Positions 1-7,874 of a DNA stretch of 64,000 nt are shown here, one piece after another; within the stretch, counting starts at the first letter, position 1; each line of letters starts with the position of its first letter. The notes under the pieces are model-generated. The model did no database searches. It saw only the letters and a list, made by a program, of their open reading frames with translations, and was not told the origin of the DNA. Both the position numbers and the translations under genes were made by a program. This stretch comes from QAND01 sp003150225. GTDB lineage: Bacteria; Bacillota; Clostridia; Christensenellales; QAND01. The stretch is taken from positions 1,302,001 to 1,366,000 of the forward strand of contig NZ_CP076563.1 in assembly GCF_044357945.1 (NCBI RefSeq). Direction: 5' to 3'.

Positions 1-295
1 CCTGGGCCATGCGAACCAAGCTATCGTACACGGCGGAGTCCCCATGAGGGTGGTATTTACCCAGCACATCACCCACAATACGGGCGCATTTCCGGTAGGG
101 CCGGTCGGACCACAGGCCCAACTCCGACATGCTGTACAGGATCCGCCGGTGCACCGGCTTCAGCCCATCTCGCACATCGGGTAGCGCCCGGTTGATGATG
201 ACCGCCATAGCGTAGGAGATAAAGGATTCCTTCATCTCTTTCTCAATATCAACGCTTTGCACCCTTCCAATGTTCATCTGTTTGTTCTCGTCCAT
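1..295 (-). CDS. gyrA: DNA gyrase subunit A, N-terminal 98 residues (partial)
   Basis: Minus-strand reading frame that runs off the left edge of the window. The translation from the ATG at 295 opens MDENKQMNIGRVQSVDIEKE and continues with the conserved GyrA stretch ISYAMAVIINRALPDVRDGL and KPVHRRILYSM, then KYHPHGDSAVYDSLVRMAQ. This is the start of the winged-helix DNA breakage-reunion domain; the catalytic Tyr lies beyond the edge. A strong ribosome site (GGGGGAGAAGGG) precedes the ATG. GyrA pairs with GyrB, the next gene upstream, in the A2B2 enzyme that introduces negative supercoils using ATP. Identification is certain, completeness unknown. Confidence 0.97.
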   Translation of the reverse strand, partial: MDENKQMNIGRVQSVDIEKEMKESFISYAMAVIINRALPDVRDGLKPVHRRILYSMSELGLWSDRPYRKCARIVGDVLGKYHPHGDSAVYDSLVRMAQ

Positions 296-665
296 AACAA
301 TCCCTTCTCCCCCGGCAGGCTGAGCCTGCACCCCTTTTGCAACTGCTACACAGTTGCGGGGCAGTATAATGCTTCCATTTTGTACATCTTGCAGTACGGC
401 AGGTTGAGCCCATGCTCGTTTTGTAACTGCTATGTAGTTGCGAGGGTGATCAAATCAATATTTTGCTGCTGGCCTCTATGGATTTCTAATCGCTGTCCTC
501 CGCCCGCGGCAGGGATCCAAGCTTAGCCTGGCCAGCCAGTGCCCAGTTCCATTTTGCACGCCTCACGGCGTGTGGAGCGCCTCTATCCAAAGCTCTTGCC
601 GATGGCTTCCTTAGGTTTCTAACCACTATCCCCCCGCCCGCGACATGTCAGCGACGACCCGCCGC
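296..665. repeat. Intergenic block of paired short hairpins between gyrB and gyrA
   Basis: No gene is visible in these 370 bases. Reading the minus strand towards gyrA there is hairpin GCAACTG/CAGTTGC (339-345 with 351-357), a linker with GCAAAAGGGG, then GCAGGC-TCA-GCCTGC (315-329) directly before the gyrA ribosome site. A decayed second copy occupies about 398-441. A related hairpin CACGCC/GGCGTG is at 557-572 and is followed on the minus strand by CAAAATGGAAC. The segment 646-665 (ATGTCAGCGACGACCCGCCG) is a diverged copy of a unit also found at 33879-33900, 35776-35798 and 36194-36215, and it touches the gyrB stop codon. Confidence 0.75.
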
Positions 666-2573
666 TTAGATGTCGAGGTTGGCCACCAATTTGGCGTTCT
701 GCTCGATGAACTCCCTGCGGGGATCCACCTTATCGCCCATGAGCACCGAGAAGATTTCGTCGGCGGCCATGGCGTCCTCCAAGGATACCCGCAGCATGGT
801 ACGGCTGTCGGGATCCATGGTGGTCTCCCAGAGCTGCTGTGGATTCATCTCTCCCAAACCCTTATACCGCTGGAGGTTGATGCCCTGGCGGCCGTATTCG
901 TTGAGGTTTGCTTCCAGATCCTCGTCGGTATAAAAATAGGTTTCCTCCCGGCCTCGGGTCAGTTTATAGAGCGGCGGCTGGGCGATGTATACATGCCCCT
1001 CCTCAATGAGAGGACGCATATAGCGGTAGAAGAAGGTCAACAGCAGAATGCGGATATGGCTGCCGTCCACGTCGGCATCCGTCATGCAGATGATGCGATC
1101 ATAGCGCAGCTTAGAAAGATCAAACTCCTCGTCGATGCCGGCGCCAAAGGCGGTGATCATGGCTTTGATCTCCGCGTTGCTGAGGGTCTTATCCAACCGG
1201 GTTTTCTCCACGTTGAGGATCTTTCCCCGCAAAGGCAGGATGGCCTGGAAGCTCCGGTCCCGGCCCTGTTTGGCACTGCCGCCGGCGCTGTCCCCCTCCA
1301 CAATGAATATTTCGCAGCGGTTGGGATCCCGCTCGGAGCAGTCCGCCAATTTACCGGGAAGGGTTCCCGACTCCAGTGCGCTCTTGCGCAGGGTCAGTTC
1401 CCGCGCCTTCTTGGCGGCTTCACGAGCCCGTCGGGCGAGCAGGCACTTATCGGCAATTGCACGGGCCTCCTGGGGATGCTCCTCTAGATACTGGGCCAGA
1501 CCGGCGCTGACGGCGGCATCCACCATGGAACGGATCTCACTGTTGCCCAGCTTGGTCTTGGTCTGACCCTCAAACTGGGGATTGGTGAGCTTTACGCTGA
1601 TGACGGCGGTCATTCCCTCCCGCACGTCCTCCCCCGTGAGGTTGGCCTCGCCGCCCTTTAGGATGCCGTTGCGCTTGGCATAATCGTTGATGGCCCGGGT
1701 AACCCCAGTACGGAAACCCGCCAGGTGGGTGCCTCCCTCCATGGTGGCGATGTTGTTGGCAAAGGAATAGACATTCTCGGTATAGCTGTCGTTAAAGGTA
1801 AGAGCAACTTCCACGGTGCTGCTGTCCCGCCGTCCCTGCATGTAGATGGGAGGCTGGAACATGGGGGTACGAGCCCGGTCCAGATACTCCACATAGGAGA
1901 TTACCCCTCCCTCGTAATGGAAGATCTCGGATTTTTCCTGGCCCTGCCGCTCGTCGGTAAGGGTGATGCTGACCCCGCCGTTCAAAAACGCCAGCTCCCG
2001 AAGCCGGTTTCGGAGAATATCGTACTGGAACTCGATACCCTCCTTAAAGATCTCCGCATCCGGGAAGAAGGAGATCACGGTGCCGGTGCGATCGGAAGCC
2101 TCCAGCTCAACCACCTCAGTGGTGGCGTTGCCCCGGGCAAACTCCTGGCGCACATGGCGGCCGTCCCGGTATACGTCGGCCCGAAGCCACAGGGACAGGG
2201 CGTTGACCACGCTAACGCCCACTCCGTGAAGGCCGCCGGACACCTTATATCCATCGCCGCCAAACTTACCGCCGGCGTGGAGCATGGTAAGGGCCACCGT
2301 CAGGGCGCTGACCCCCATCTTGGGGTGAATATCGATGGGGATGCCCCGGCCGTTATCGGTAACGGATATGGAACCATCGGGGGCGATGGTCACCTGGATA
2401 TGGGTACAGAAGCCCGCCATGGCTTCGTCAATGCTGTTGTCCACCACTTCCTGCACCAGATGATGCAGGCCCCGGGTATCGGTGGTGCCGATGTACATTC
2501 CCGGCCGGATGCGCACGGCTTCCAACCCTTCCAATACCTGAATCTGTGAAGCATCATAATGATTGTGTTCCAT
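666..2573 (-). CDS. gyrB: DNA gyrase subunit B
   Basis: ATPase subunit of gyrase, 635 residues, the normal length for the short Gram-positive form. The N-terminal GHKL ATPase carries EAVRIRPGMYIG, DNSIDEA, DNGRGIP and GLHGVGVSVVNALS. The transducer domain follows, then the TOPRIM domain with EGDSAGGSAKQGRDR near residue 424 and DADVDGSHIR, and the C-terminal QRYKGLGEMNP signature. The ATG has a good ribosome site (AGGTAGGGAG). It lies between remB and gyrA on the same strand, the usual order. The stop codon directly touches a palindromic repeat unit. Identification is secure. Confidence 0.98.
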   Translation of the reverse strand: MEHNHYDASQIQVLEGLEAVRIRPGMYIGTTDTRGLHHLVQEVVDNSIDEAMAGFCTHIQVTIAPDGSISVTDNGRGIPIDIHPKMGVSALTVALTMLHAGGKFGGDGYKVSGGLHGVGVSVVNALSLWLRADVYRDGRHVRQEFARGNATTEVVELEASDRTGTVISFFPDAEIFKEGIEFQYDILRNRLRELAFLNGGVSITLTDERQGQEKSEIFHYEGGVISYVEYLDRARTPMFQPPIYMQGRRDSSTVEVALTFNDSYTENVYSFANNIATMEGGTHLAGFRTGVTRAINDYAKRNGILKGGEANLTGEDVREGMTAVISVKLTNPQFEGQTKTKLGNSEIRSMVDAAVSAGLAQYLEEHPQEARAIADKCLLARRAREAAKKARELTLRKSALESGTLPGKLADCSERDPNRCEIFIVEGDSAGGSAKQGRDRSFQAILPLRGKILNVEKTRLDKTLSNAEIKAMITAFGAGIDEEFDLSKLRYDRIICMTDADVDGSHIRILLLTFFYRYMRPLIEEGHVYIAQPPLYKLTRGREETYFYTDEDLEANLNEYGRQGINLQRYKGLGEMNPQQLWETTMDPDSRTMLRVSLEDAMAADEIFSVLMGDKVDPRREFIEQNAKLVANLDI

Positions 2574-2696
2574 TGTTTCTCCCTACCTTTGTATATCGCC
2601 GCCCATTGGGCAGCCGCGTACTCGCTCTATATCAGCAGATAGCTGATCCACGCCCCTTGCGTTTTTCGCGGCGTAGCAGTGCTAGGCTCGGTCTGG
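2574..2696. repeat. Short GC-rich spacer with decayed hairpins between remB and gyrB
   Basis: The spacer holds imperfect palindromes such as the one around ATATCAGCAGATAGCTGAT, and a segment reading GCGTTTTTCGCGGCG that looks like a decayed relative of the hairpin family found elsewhere in the window. The assignment to that family is weak and based on eye alignment only. Confidence 0.35.
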
Positions 2697-2963
2697 CTAA
2701 TCCATATCGAGGGTGGAGATGCCGTCCTCTTCCAGCCGGCGCAATAGGGTGCCCGCCGATATGGGGGAAAGGTAACAGGCACCGGACTGCAGCACCACCA
2801 GACTGCCGGGACGGCCGCCGCAGATGTCCAAGAGTTTTCCCCGATCCTGAACGGCTTTTAAATAGGCACGGCCGCCCTTTGTGGCGGTCAATCCCTCATA
2901 TTTGATTATTGCCACGATGTCCCGGCGGGAAACCATCTCTCGGGCGCCGATGTGTAGGATCAT
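2697..2963 (-). CDS. remB: RemB-like extracellular matrix regulatory protein (DUF370)
   Basis: Small protein of 88 residues that opens with MILHIGAREMVSRRDIVAII, the typical start of the DUF370/RemA-RemB family. In Bacillus subtilis remB (yaaB) sits between recF and gyrB and takes part in control of matrix genes; the same position here supports orthology. RemA forms DNA-binding rings, and RemB is assumed to be similar. The C-terminal part (ISAGTLLRRLEEDGISTLDMD) is longer than in RemA, as expected for RemB. The ribosome site GGAGGAGGG lies before the ATG. The regulatory target in this organism cannot be read from the window. Confidence 0.88.
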   Translation of the reverse strand: MILHIGAREMVSRRDIVAIIKYEGLTATKGGRAYLKAVQDRGKLLDICGGRPGSLVVLQSGACYLSPISAGTLLRRLEEDGISTLDMD

Positions 2964-3023
2964 CAGAAGACCCTCCTCCGTCTTATACTAGAACGGGCGC
3001 CGACGGACTTCCTGGTGCCCAAC

Positions 3024-3079
3024 AAAAAAACCGCCGGGCCAAGGGCGCCCACTTAGGACCGCTCCGATCCGGTTTTTTT
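3024..3079. terminator. Long inverted repeat with A and T tracts upstream of remB
   Basis: AAAAAAACCG at 3024-3033 is exactly complementary to CGGTTTTTTT at 3070-3079, with an internal GGGC/GCCC stem. On either strand it gives a stem followed by a T run, so it may be a bidirectional terminator, or on the minus strand an attenuator in the remB leader. Confidence 0.5.
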
Positions 3080-3128
3080 GACCTCTAATATGAATATATA
3101 TATATTATATAATATATTTTAGATAATG

Positions 3129-3152
3129 AAAAGGGAAACCACTGATTTCCCC
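3129..3152 (-). terminator. Rho-independent terminator of recF
   Basis: On the minus strand GGGAAA, a seven-base loop and TTTCCC (3133-3151) are followed by TTTT, just 10 bases beyond the recF stop codon. The next segment, 3083-3126, is a very AT-rich stretch of alternating TA that could serve as a promoter or bent region for remB. Confidence 0.65.
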
Positions 3153-3161
3153 ATGGTTTTT

Positions 3162-4256
3162 TTATCGAACCGATGTCCCCTTCAAAACACCCGCCTGAAC
3201 CTGAAAGGCCCGAACACCCGCTCCGGAGATGCCGCTGATGGGCACAGCGGTGGTGATAAAGGCCTGGCCTTGAATACAGGACAACAGGGCGTTCTGCCGG
3301 CCCTGATCCAGCTCGGAAAGCACATCGTCCAGCATCAGCACCGGCATTTCGCCGGTCTCCTCCCGCATCAGCTCCATGGCTCCCAGTTTTAGGGCCAGGG
3401 CAGCGGTGCGCTGCTGTCCCTGGGAGCCGTACATTCTGCCATCCCGGCCAGCGATTTCCACCACAAGGTCATCCCTATGGGGCCCCGCGGTGGTCTGGAA
3501 CCGGCGGATATCCTCTGTCCGGCGGCTTTCCAAAAGCTCCAATAAAGAAGCCTGACAGGCGTATTCATCCAACCCTTCCACCTGGGAACGATAGGAAAGA
3601 TCCAGGGCCTCTCCCTGAGCAATGGCGCTATGAGTCCGCTGTGCGGCGGCGCGGAGCTTTTCCCCAAAGGCTCTGCGCTGGGCTATGATCCGCCCTCCGT
3701 AGGCGGATAGGGTGGCGTCAAAGGCCGCCAGGGTGGATGCCTTCTGCGGATCATACCGCTTTAAAATGGCGTTGCGCTGGGCAAGGGCGTTGTTATACTG
3801 ATAGAGCGCTGTAAAATACCCGGGCCGAAGCTGGCATAGGGTTACGTCCAAAAACCGCCGCCGGGCGGAGGGCCCCCCTTTTACCAGCTGCAAATCCTCG
3901 GGAGAAAAAAATACGCAGTTGATATGTCCCATCAGCTGGCTCATTCGCGCGATGGATACCCCTAGAACCTGGATCCGCTTGCGGGAATCCCGGGAAAGCA
4001 AAACCTCCACCTTTCGGCCACCGTCCCGCCGGCTCACCGAAATGCCGCAATAGGCGGACCGCGCTCCCTCCCGGATCATCTCCTGATCCCGGGTAGTCCG
4101 GTGGCTCTTGCCGATACAACACAAATAGACCCCCTCCAGCAGGTTGGTCTTTCCCTGGGCATTCTGGCCCATCAAAAGATTGATTCCCTCTCCCGGCAAT
4201 AGGGAAAGGGAGGTATAATTGCGAAAGTCCTTTAGTTGTATCTCGGTAATCCGCAT
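3162..4256 (-). CDS. recF: DNA replication and repair protein RecF
   Basis: SMC-like ATPase that helps load RecA at gaps, acting with RecO and RecR. The protein from the ATG at 4256 has 364 residues and starts MRITEIQLKDFRNY, with Walker A GQNAQGKT at residues 30-37, the RecF-typical FFSPEDLQLVKGGP segment, signature GSQGQQRT and Walker B VLMLDDVLSELD near the C-terminus. The open frame extends 29 codons further upstream, but that part lacks similarity and GGGGGAAC precedes the internal ATG. In most Bacillota recF follows dnaN on the same strand; here it is divergent from dnaA and separated from dnaN. Confidence 0.96.
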   Translation of the reverse strand: MRITEIQLKDFRNYTSLSLLPGEGINLLMGQNAQGKTNLLEGVYLCCIGKSHRTTRDQEMIREGARSAYCGISVSRRDGGRKVEVLLSRDSRKRIQVLGVSIARMSQLMGHINCVFFSPEDLQLVKGGPSARRRFLDVTLCQLRPGYFTALYQYNNALAQRNAILKRYDPQKASTLAAFDATLSAYGGRIIAQRRAFGEKLRAAAQRTHSAIAQGEALDLSYRSQVEGLDEYACQASLLELLESRRTEDIRRFQTTAGPHRDDLVVEIAGRDGRMYGSQGQQRTAALALKLGAMELMREETGEMPVLMLDDVLSELDQGRQNALLSCIQGQAFITTAVPISGISGAGVRAFQVQAGVLKGTSVR

Positions 4257-4610
4257 CACAGTTCCCCCATATATGCTATCATTATAGCATCCACAATCCC
4301 CGGTGTCCTCCACAAAATTGAATGATGCCATCAGAAAAATCAAAAGTTATCCACAAGCATAAAACATACGTTCCCATTGATTATTCACAGATTTTTTGCT
4401 ATTATTTTGTCAGTGTCTGGGGATTTGCCCCTAATAGAACCAAGTTATCCACAGAAATACCGCCAAAACAATTGGTTTTGGGCGGTATCTTCATTTCAGG
4501 AACAATTATGCACAGCCTGTTCTTTTCCTGTGGATAACCTATACACAGGTTTTATTTTTTGCTTTCATTCGGTACGGCTGCATTTCGATAAAGGGGGTAT
4601 TTCGTTTCAA
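4257..4610. other. oriC: oriC, recF-dnaA part, with a DnaA-box cluster
   Basis: AT-rich spacer without a gene. It holds perfect DnaA boxes TTATCCACA at 4347-4355, 4445-4453 and, on the minus strand, 4529-4537, plus near matches TTATTCACA (4381-4389), TTATGCACA (4506-4514) and CTATACACA (4539-4547). A 32-bp imperfect palindrome at 4457-4488 (ATACCGCC and GGCGGTAT arms around AATT) sits in the middle. In Bacillus the origin is bipartite, with box clusters on both sides of dnaA, and this matches. The dnaA promoter must also lie here; I did not find a clear -35/-10 pair. Confidence 0.85.
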
Positions 4611-5912
4611 ATGGAATTGAATCTATCCAGCGTCTGGAGTTCCGCCTGCTCCATCTTAAAATCGGAATTATCCGACGCCTCCTACAACAGCTATATCACC
4701 AGCCTGCGTCCTCTCTCCTTGGAAAACGGCAGGATCCTACTCCAGGTTCCCGATGAGCGGGTACTGGCCACCCTCAACAAACAGGAATACTATAATTTCA
4801 TCAAAAGCGCATTGGTGGCCGCCAGCCGGAGGGATCTTTCCCCGGTGTTTACCATCGAGGAACCCCGGGTGGAGGCATCGGCACCCAGCCGAAGCGGCCT
4901 GCAGCTCAATCCTCGGTATACCTTTGATACCTTCGTGGTAGGAGAGGGCAATCGTTTGGCCTGTGCCGCCGCAAAGCTGGCGGCCGAGATGCCGGGCAAC
5001 AAATATAATCCCCTGTTCATCTACGGCGGCACAGGGCTGGGAAAAACCCACCTGATGCATGCCATTGGCAACTATGTTTTAAGCCAAAATCCCCATGCCC
5101 AGGTCATCTATGTCACCTCGGAGCGGTTTACCAACGAGCTGATCACCGCCATCCAGATGGGCAAACCCGATGATTTCCGGAACAAATATCGGGGAGTGGA
5201 CGTTCTGATGGTGGACGACATCCAGTTCATCGCCGATAAGGAGCGAACTCAGGATGAGTTCTTTCATACCTTCAATGTCCTGCATGATTCCGGCAAACAG
5301 ATCATCCTAACGGCGGATAAACCCCCCAAGGGCATCGCCATGCTGAAGGAACGGCTGGCCTCCCGGTTTGAGGGAGGGCTGCTAGCGGATATCTTCCCAC
5401 CGGATTATGAGACCCGGGTGGCGATCCTGGCGGAAAAATCCCGGACGGAACGCATCGTCCTGGAGGATGATTCCGTCCTGCCCTTCATTGCCAATATAGT
5501 CAAATCCAACATCCGGCAACTGGAGGGCACCCTCAACCGGGTGGTGGCCTTCAGCAACCTAACGGGTAAACCCATCACCCTGGAACTGGCGCAAACCGCC
5601 CTTGCAGACTACGTTTCCCGACCCAAAGTCATCACTGCAAAGGACGTTCAAGCAGCCGTTTGCAACTATTTTTCCGTTTCCCTGGTGGATCTTTGCTCCA
5701 CCCGCCGGAGCCGAGAGCTAGCGGTGCCTCGGCAGATCGCCATGTATCTGGTTCGGGATATGACGGACCTTTCCCTGCCGGATATCGGTAAGCTCTTCGA
5801 TAAGCATCACTCCACCGTGCTCCATGCCTGCGATAAAATCGGAGCAGAGCGGAAGGAAAACCAATCCTTAAACAAGACTCTGGAGGATATCAAGAGCAGC
5901 CTCACCGAGTAG
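4611..5912 (+). CDS. dnaA: Chromosomal replication initiator DnaA
   Basis: AAA+ initiator that binds DnaA boxes and opens oriC. From the ATG at 4611 the protein has 433 residues, a little short because the domain II linker (about residues 82-102) is very small. Domain I is residues 1-80, Walker A GGTGLGKT about 139-146, Walker B VLMVDDIQF, and the C-terminal DNA-binding domain carries the box-recognition signature around DKHHSTVLHACDKI. The upstream extension of the frame is rejected because family similarity begins at MELNLSSVWSS. Box clusters flank the gene on both sides. It is transcribed away from recF, opposite to the common arrangement. Confidence 0.98.
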   Translation: MELNLSSVWSSACSILKSELSDASYNSYITSLRPLSLENGRILLQVPDERVLATLNKQEYYNFIKSALVAASRRDLSPVFTIEEPRVEASAPSRSGLQLNPRYTFDTFVVGEGNRLACAAAKLAAEMPGNKYNPLFIYGGTGLGKTHLMHAIGNYVLSQNPHAQVIYVTSERFTNELITAIQMGKPDDFRNKYRGVDVLMVDDIQFIADKERTQDEFFHTFNVLHDSGKQIILTADKPPKGIAMLKERLASRFEGGLLADIFPPDYETRVAILAEKSRTERIVLEDDSVLPFIANIVKSNIRQLEGTLNRVVAFSNLTGKPITLELAQTALADYVSRPKVITAKDVQAAVCNYFSVSLVDLCSTRRSRELAVPRQIAMYLVRDMTDLSLPDIGKLFDKHHSTVLHACDKIGAERKENQSLNKTLEDIKSSLTE

Positions 5913-6182
5913 CCCGGTTATCCGCAAGCTGTGGATTGCTCCTGTGGATTCCCTGTTCTTCCCTGTCCACAAAGAGTGGATAATCAAAAAGAGGATTTTC
6001 CCTTCTGCGGATAACCGCTTCCCCTTGTGGATGATCCGCAAAAACATCCACGGGATTATCCAAAGGCAAATCCTCCTAACGTCGGGGCCTTTCCCCGGAT
6101 ATCCACAGCTTCCACAGCATATATGATGATGACGATGATTCTTAACCATCATAAATAACCATCACGAGAAGGAGATGTTTTC
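5913..6182. other. oriC: oriC, dnaA-dnaN part, with DnaA boxes and an AT-rich end
   Basis: The spacer contains about nine DnaA-box-like nonamers in both orientations, for example TTATCCGCA (5918-5926), TGTGGATTG (5930), TGTGGATTC (5943), AGTGGATAA (5975), TGCGGATAA (6006), TTATCCAAA (6056) and ATATCCACA (6099). Next to the last box is an AT-rich stretch with a trinucleotide run GATGATGACGATGAT around 6126-6140, placed where the unwinding element would be expected. The run resembles a DnaA-trio in spacing but not in exact letters. A ribosome site AAGGAGATG for dnaN ends the region. Confidence 0.85.
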
Positions 6183-7286
6183 ATGAAGTGTAATTGCCTG
6201 GTAGACGATTTGATCCTTGCCATCAACACCGCGACCCGCGCGTTGTCGGGGAAGACCGCCATTGCCGCCCTGGAGGGTATCTATCTCCAGTCTGAAGACA
6301 ATCGGTTGTCCCTAACCTGCAGCGATCTGAATATCTGCATCAACACCAGCCTGGCGGCTATGGTGGAGGAGCCCGGCGAAATCGTGGTGCCCGGCCGGTT
6401 GTTTTCCGATATGGTACGCCGGTTGCCGGCGGGAGAGGTATTCATTGAGACCGCTGGTCAAAGTGTAAAGGTGGTATCCGGCAAGGTGCGGTTCTCGGTA
6501 TCTGGCATCGCCGGGGAGGATTACCCCACCATGCCGGCTTTGGCCCAGGTAAATCCTCTGGTGCTCAGCAAGGAGCAGCTGCGGGATATGGTACGGGCCA
6601 CCCTGTTTGCCTGTGCTACCGATGAGAGCAAGCCCATTTTGACGGGAGCGTTGTTTGAGGTCAAGGAGGAATCCATTAGCGTGGTAGCCTTGGACGGCTA
6701 TCGGCTGGCCATCTATCGGGATGTGCCCCAGAACCATCGTCTGCCGGTGGATTTTGTGGTTCCTGCCCGGTATTTGAGTGAGATCGCCCGAACCCTTGGA
6801 GATGGGAAGGAGGATATCTCCCTGTATTTGGGTCAAAACCAGATGATGGTGGATTTGGGCAATACCCGGATCACCACCCGGCTCCTGGAGGGAGAATACA
6901 TCAAATATCAGGCCATCCTGCCCAAGGAATATGCCACCCGGGTGCGGGTTTCCCCTAAAACCTTGTTGGAGAGCGTGGAGCGGGCTTCTTTGATGGCGTC
7001 CGCCGGTAAAAATAATCTGATTAAGATCGCCATTACCGATGGATCCCTTGTTCTAACCGCCAATTCCGAACTGGGTGACGTCTATGAGGATATGGAGATT
7101 GAAAAGGAGGGCAAGGATATCGAGATCGCTTTCAACGCGCGGTATCTGATGGAATCCCTGCGGGCCACCGGAGAAAAGGATGTCTATCTGGATTTCAATT
7201 CCAACATCAATCCCTGTGTCATTACCCCGGTGGAAGGGGATCGGTTCCTATACCTGGTGCTACCCGTCCGCATCTATGGGGCGTAG
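6183..7286 (+). CDS. dnaN: DNA polymerase III beta subunit (sliding clamp)
   Basis: Ring-shaped processivity clamp, 367 residues, the normal length, with three repeated clamp folds. It opens MKCNCLVDDLILAINTATRAL and contains FARYLMESL-type and RITTRLLEGEYIKY segments of the third domain, ending LYLVLPVRIYG. The ATG is well placed 3' of AAGGAGATG. It follows dnaA on the same strand, as in nearly all Bacillota. The S4-domain gene (yaaA) and recF that normally follow dnaN are absent; rpmH comes next instead. Confidence 0.97.
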   Translation: MKCNCLVDDLILAINTATRALSGKTAIAALEGIYLQSEDNRLSLTCSDLNICINTSLAAMVEEPGEIVVPGRLFSDMVRRLPAGEVFIETAGQSVKVVSGKVRFSVSGIAGEDYPTMPALAQVNPLVLSKEQLRDMVRATLFACATDESKPILTGALFEVKEESISVVALDGYRLAIYRDVPQNHRLPVDFVVPARYLSEIARTLGDGKEDISLYLGQNQMMVDLGNTRITTRLLEGEYIKYQAILPKEYATRVRVSPKTLLESVERASLMASAGKNNLIKIAITDGSLVLTANSELGDVYEDMEIEKEGKDIEIAFNARYLMESLRATGEKDVYLDFNSNINPCVITPVEGDRFLYLVLPVRIYGA

Positions 7287-7636
7287 CAGAATCGCCGCCA
7301 GTGGTGAAAAAAGGAGTGTTGGGTACGGAAGTATCCAACACAACTATTTTGAACCGTGGAGCCAAGCCATCGAGTGCCCGGACCCTTTTTGCGACTGCTG
7401 CACAGTCGCGGATGCCCATAGGAAGGTTTTCAGAAACCTCTTTTGTCCCTGCGGAGGTGTTTCTCCCGCAAAGATTGTTGACAGCATTCATCGGGCGTCC
7501 GTTATCTAGTGTTTCGTAAAAGACTGGGAATCCAAACATCACAAGATATGCCCTCGGCGGCTTGGAGCCCTGGGCGGGGTTTACCCGGAAATGACGTGAG
7601 AAACCCGGAAAATACAGGGGTTTTCAGAGATTTTCA
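7287..7636. repeat. dnaN-rpmH spacer with a series of small hairpins
   Basis: No gene is supported here. A stem GTGTTGGGTAC/GTATCCAACAC (7316-7341) followed by TATTTT may end dnaN transcription. Downstream are GCGACTG-CTGCA-CAGTCGC (7391-7409), preceded by CCCTTTTT and thus a minus-orientation copy of the paired-hairpin element, then AGGTTT/AAACCT around 7432-7450 and GCGGAGG/CTCCCGC around 7460-7480. The remainder up to 7636 shows nothing recognisable. Confidence 0.6.
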
Positions 7637-7665
7637 TTGACAGGAAAACCATCCTTCAATATAAT
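7637..7665 (+). promoter_or_regulatory. Consensus sigma-A promoter of the rpmH operon
   Basis: TTGACA at 7637-7642 and TATAAT at 7660-7665 are separated by exactly 17 bases, both perfect matches. It should drive rpmH-rnpA-yidD-yidC-jag. Confidence 0.9.
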
Positions 7666-7715
7666 GTTAAAGCATTGTAAAATGGAGAAACATCTGTAAA
7701 AAGGAGTGCTTATAC

Positions 7716-7850
7716 ATGCTTCAGACCTATCAGCCGAAGAAAAGACAGCGGAAAAAGGTACATGGTTTCCGCAGCAGGATGAAGTCCCATACCGGTCGCA
7801 ACGTCATCACCCGCCGGCGTAGAAAAGGCCGTAAAACGCTGTCTGCGTAA
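7716..7850 (+). CDS. rpmH: 50S ribosomal protein L34
   Basis: Basic protein of 44 residues, MLQTYQPKKRQRKKVHGF at the start and RRRRKGRKTLSA at the end, the standard L34 pattern and length. The ribosome site AAAGGAGTG lies 8 bases upstream of the ATG. It opens a run of genes for RNase P protein, membrane protein insertion and RNA binding that is conserved next to the origin. Here it follows dnaN co-directionally, whereas it usually diverges from dnaA. Confidence 0.97.
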   Translation: MLQTYQPKKRQRKKVHGFRSRMKSHTGRNVITRRRRKGRKTLSA

Positions 7851-7873
7851 AAGCCGCTCTGCGGCTTTTTTCA
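7851..7873 (+). terminator. Hairpin with T run between rpmH and rnpA
   Basis: AAGCCGC, TCT, GCGGCTT and a T run form a typical intrinsic terminator that ends two bases before the rnpA ATG. It may reduce rnpA relative to rpmH, since L34 is needed in far larger amounts. Confidence 0.7.
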
Positions 7874-7874
7874 C

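Noticed and set aside
645..1487. Long plus-strand open frame over gyrB
   Set aside because: It is antisense to a certain gyrB gene and has the biased composition of a shadow frame; no ribosome site.
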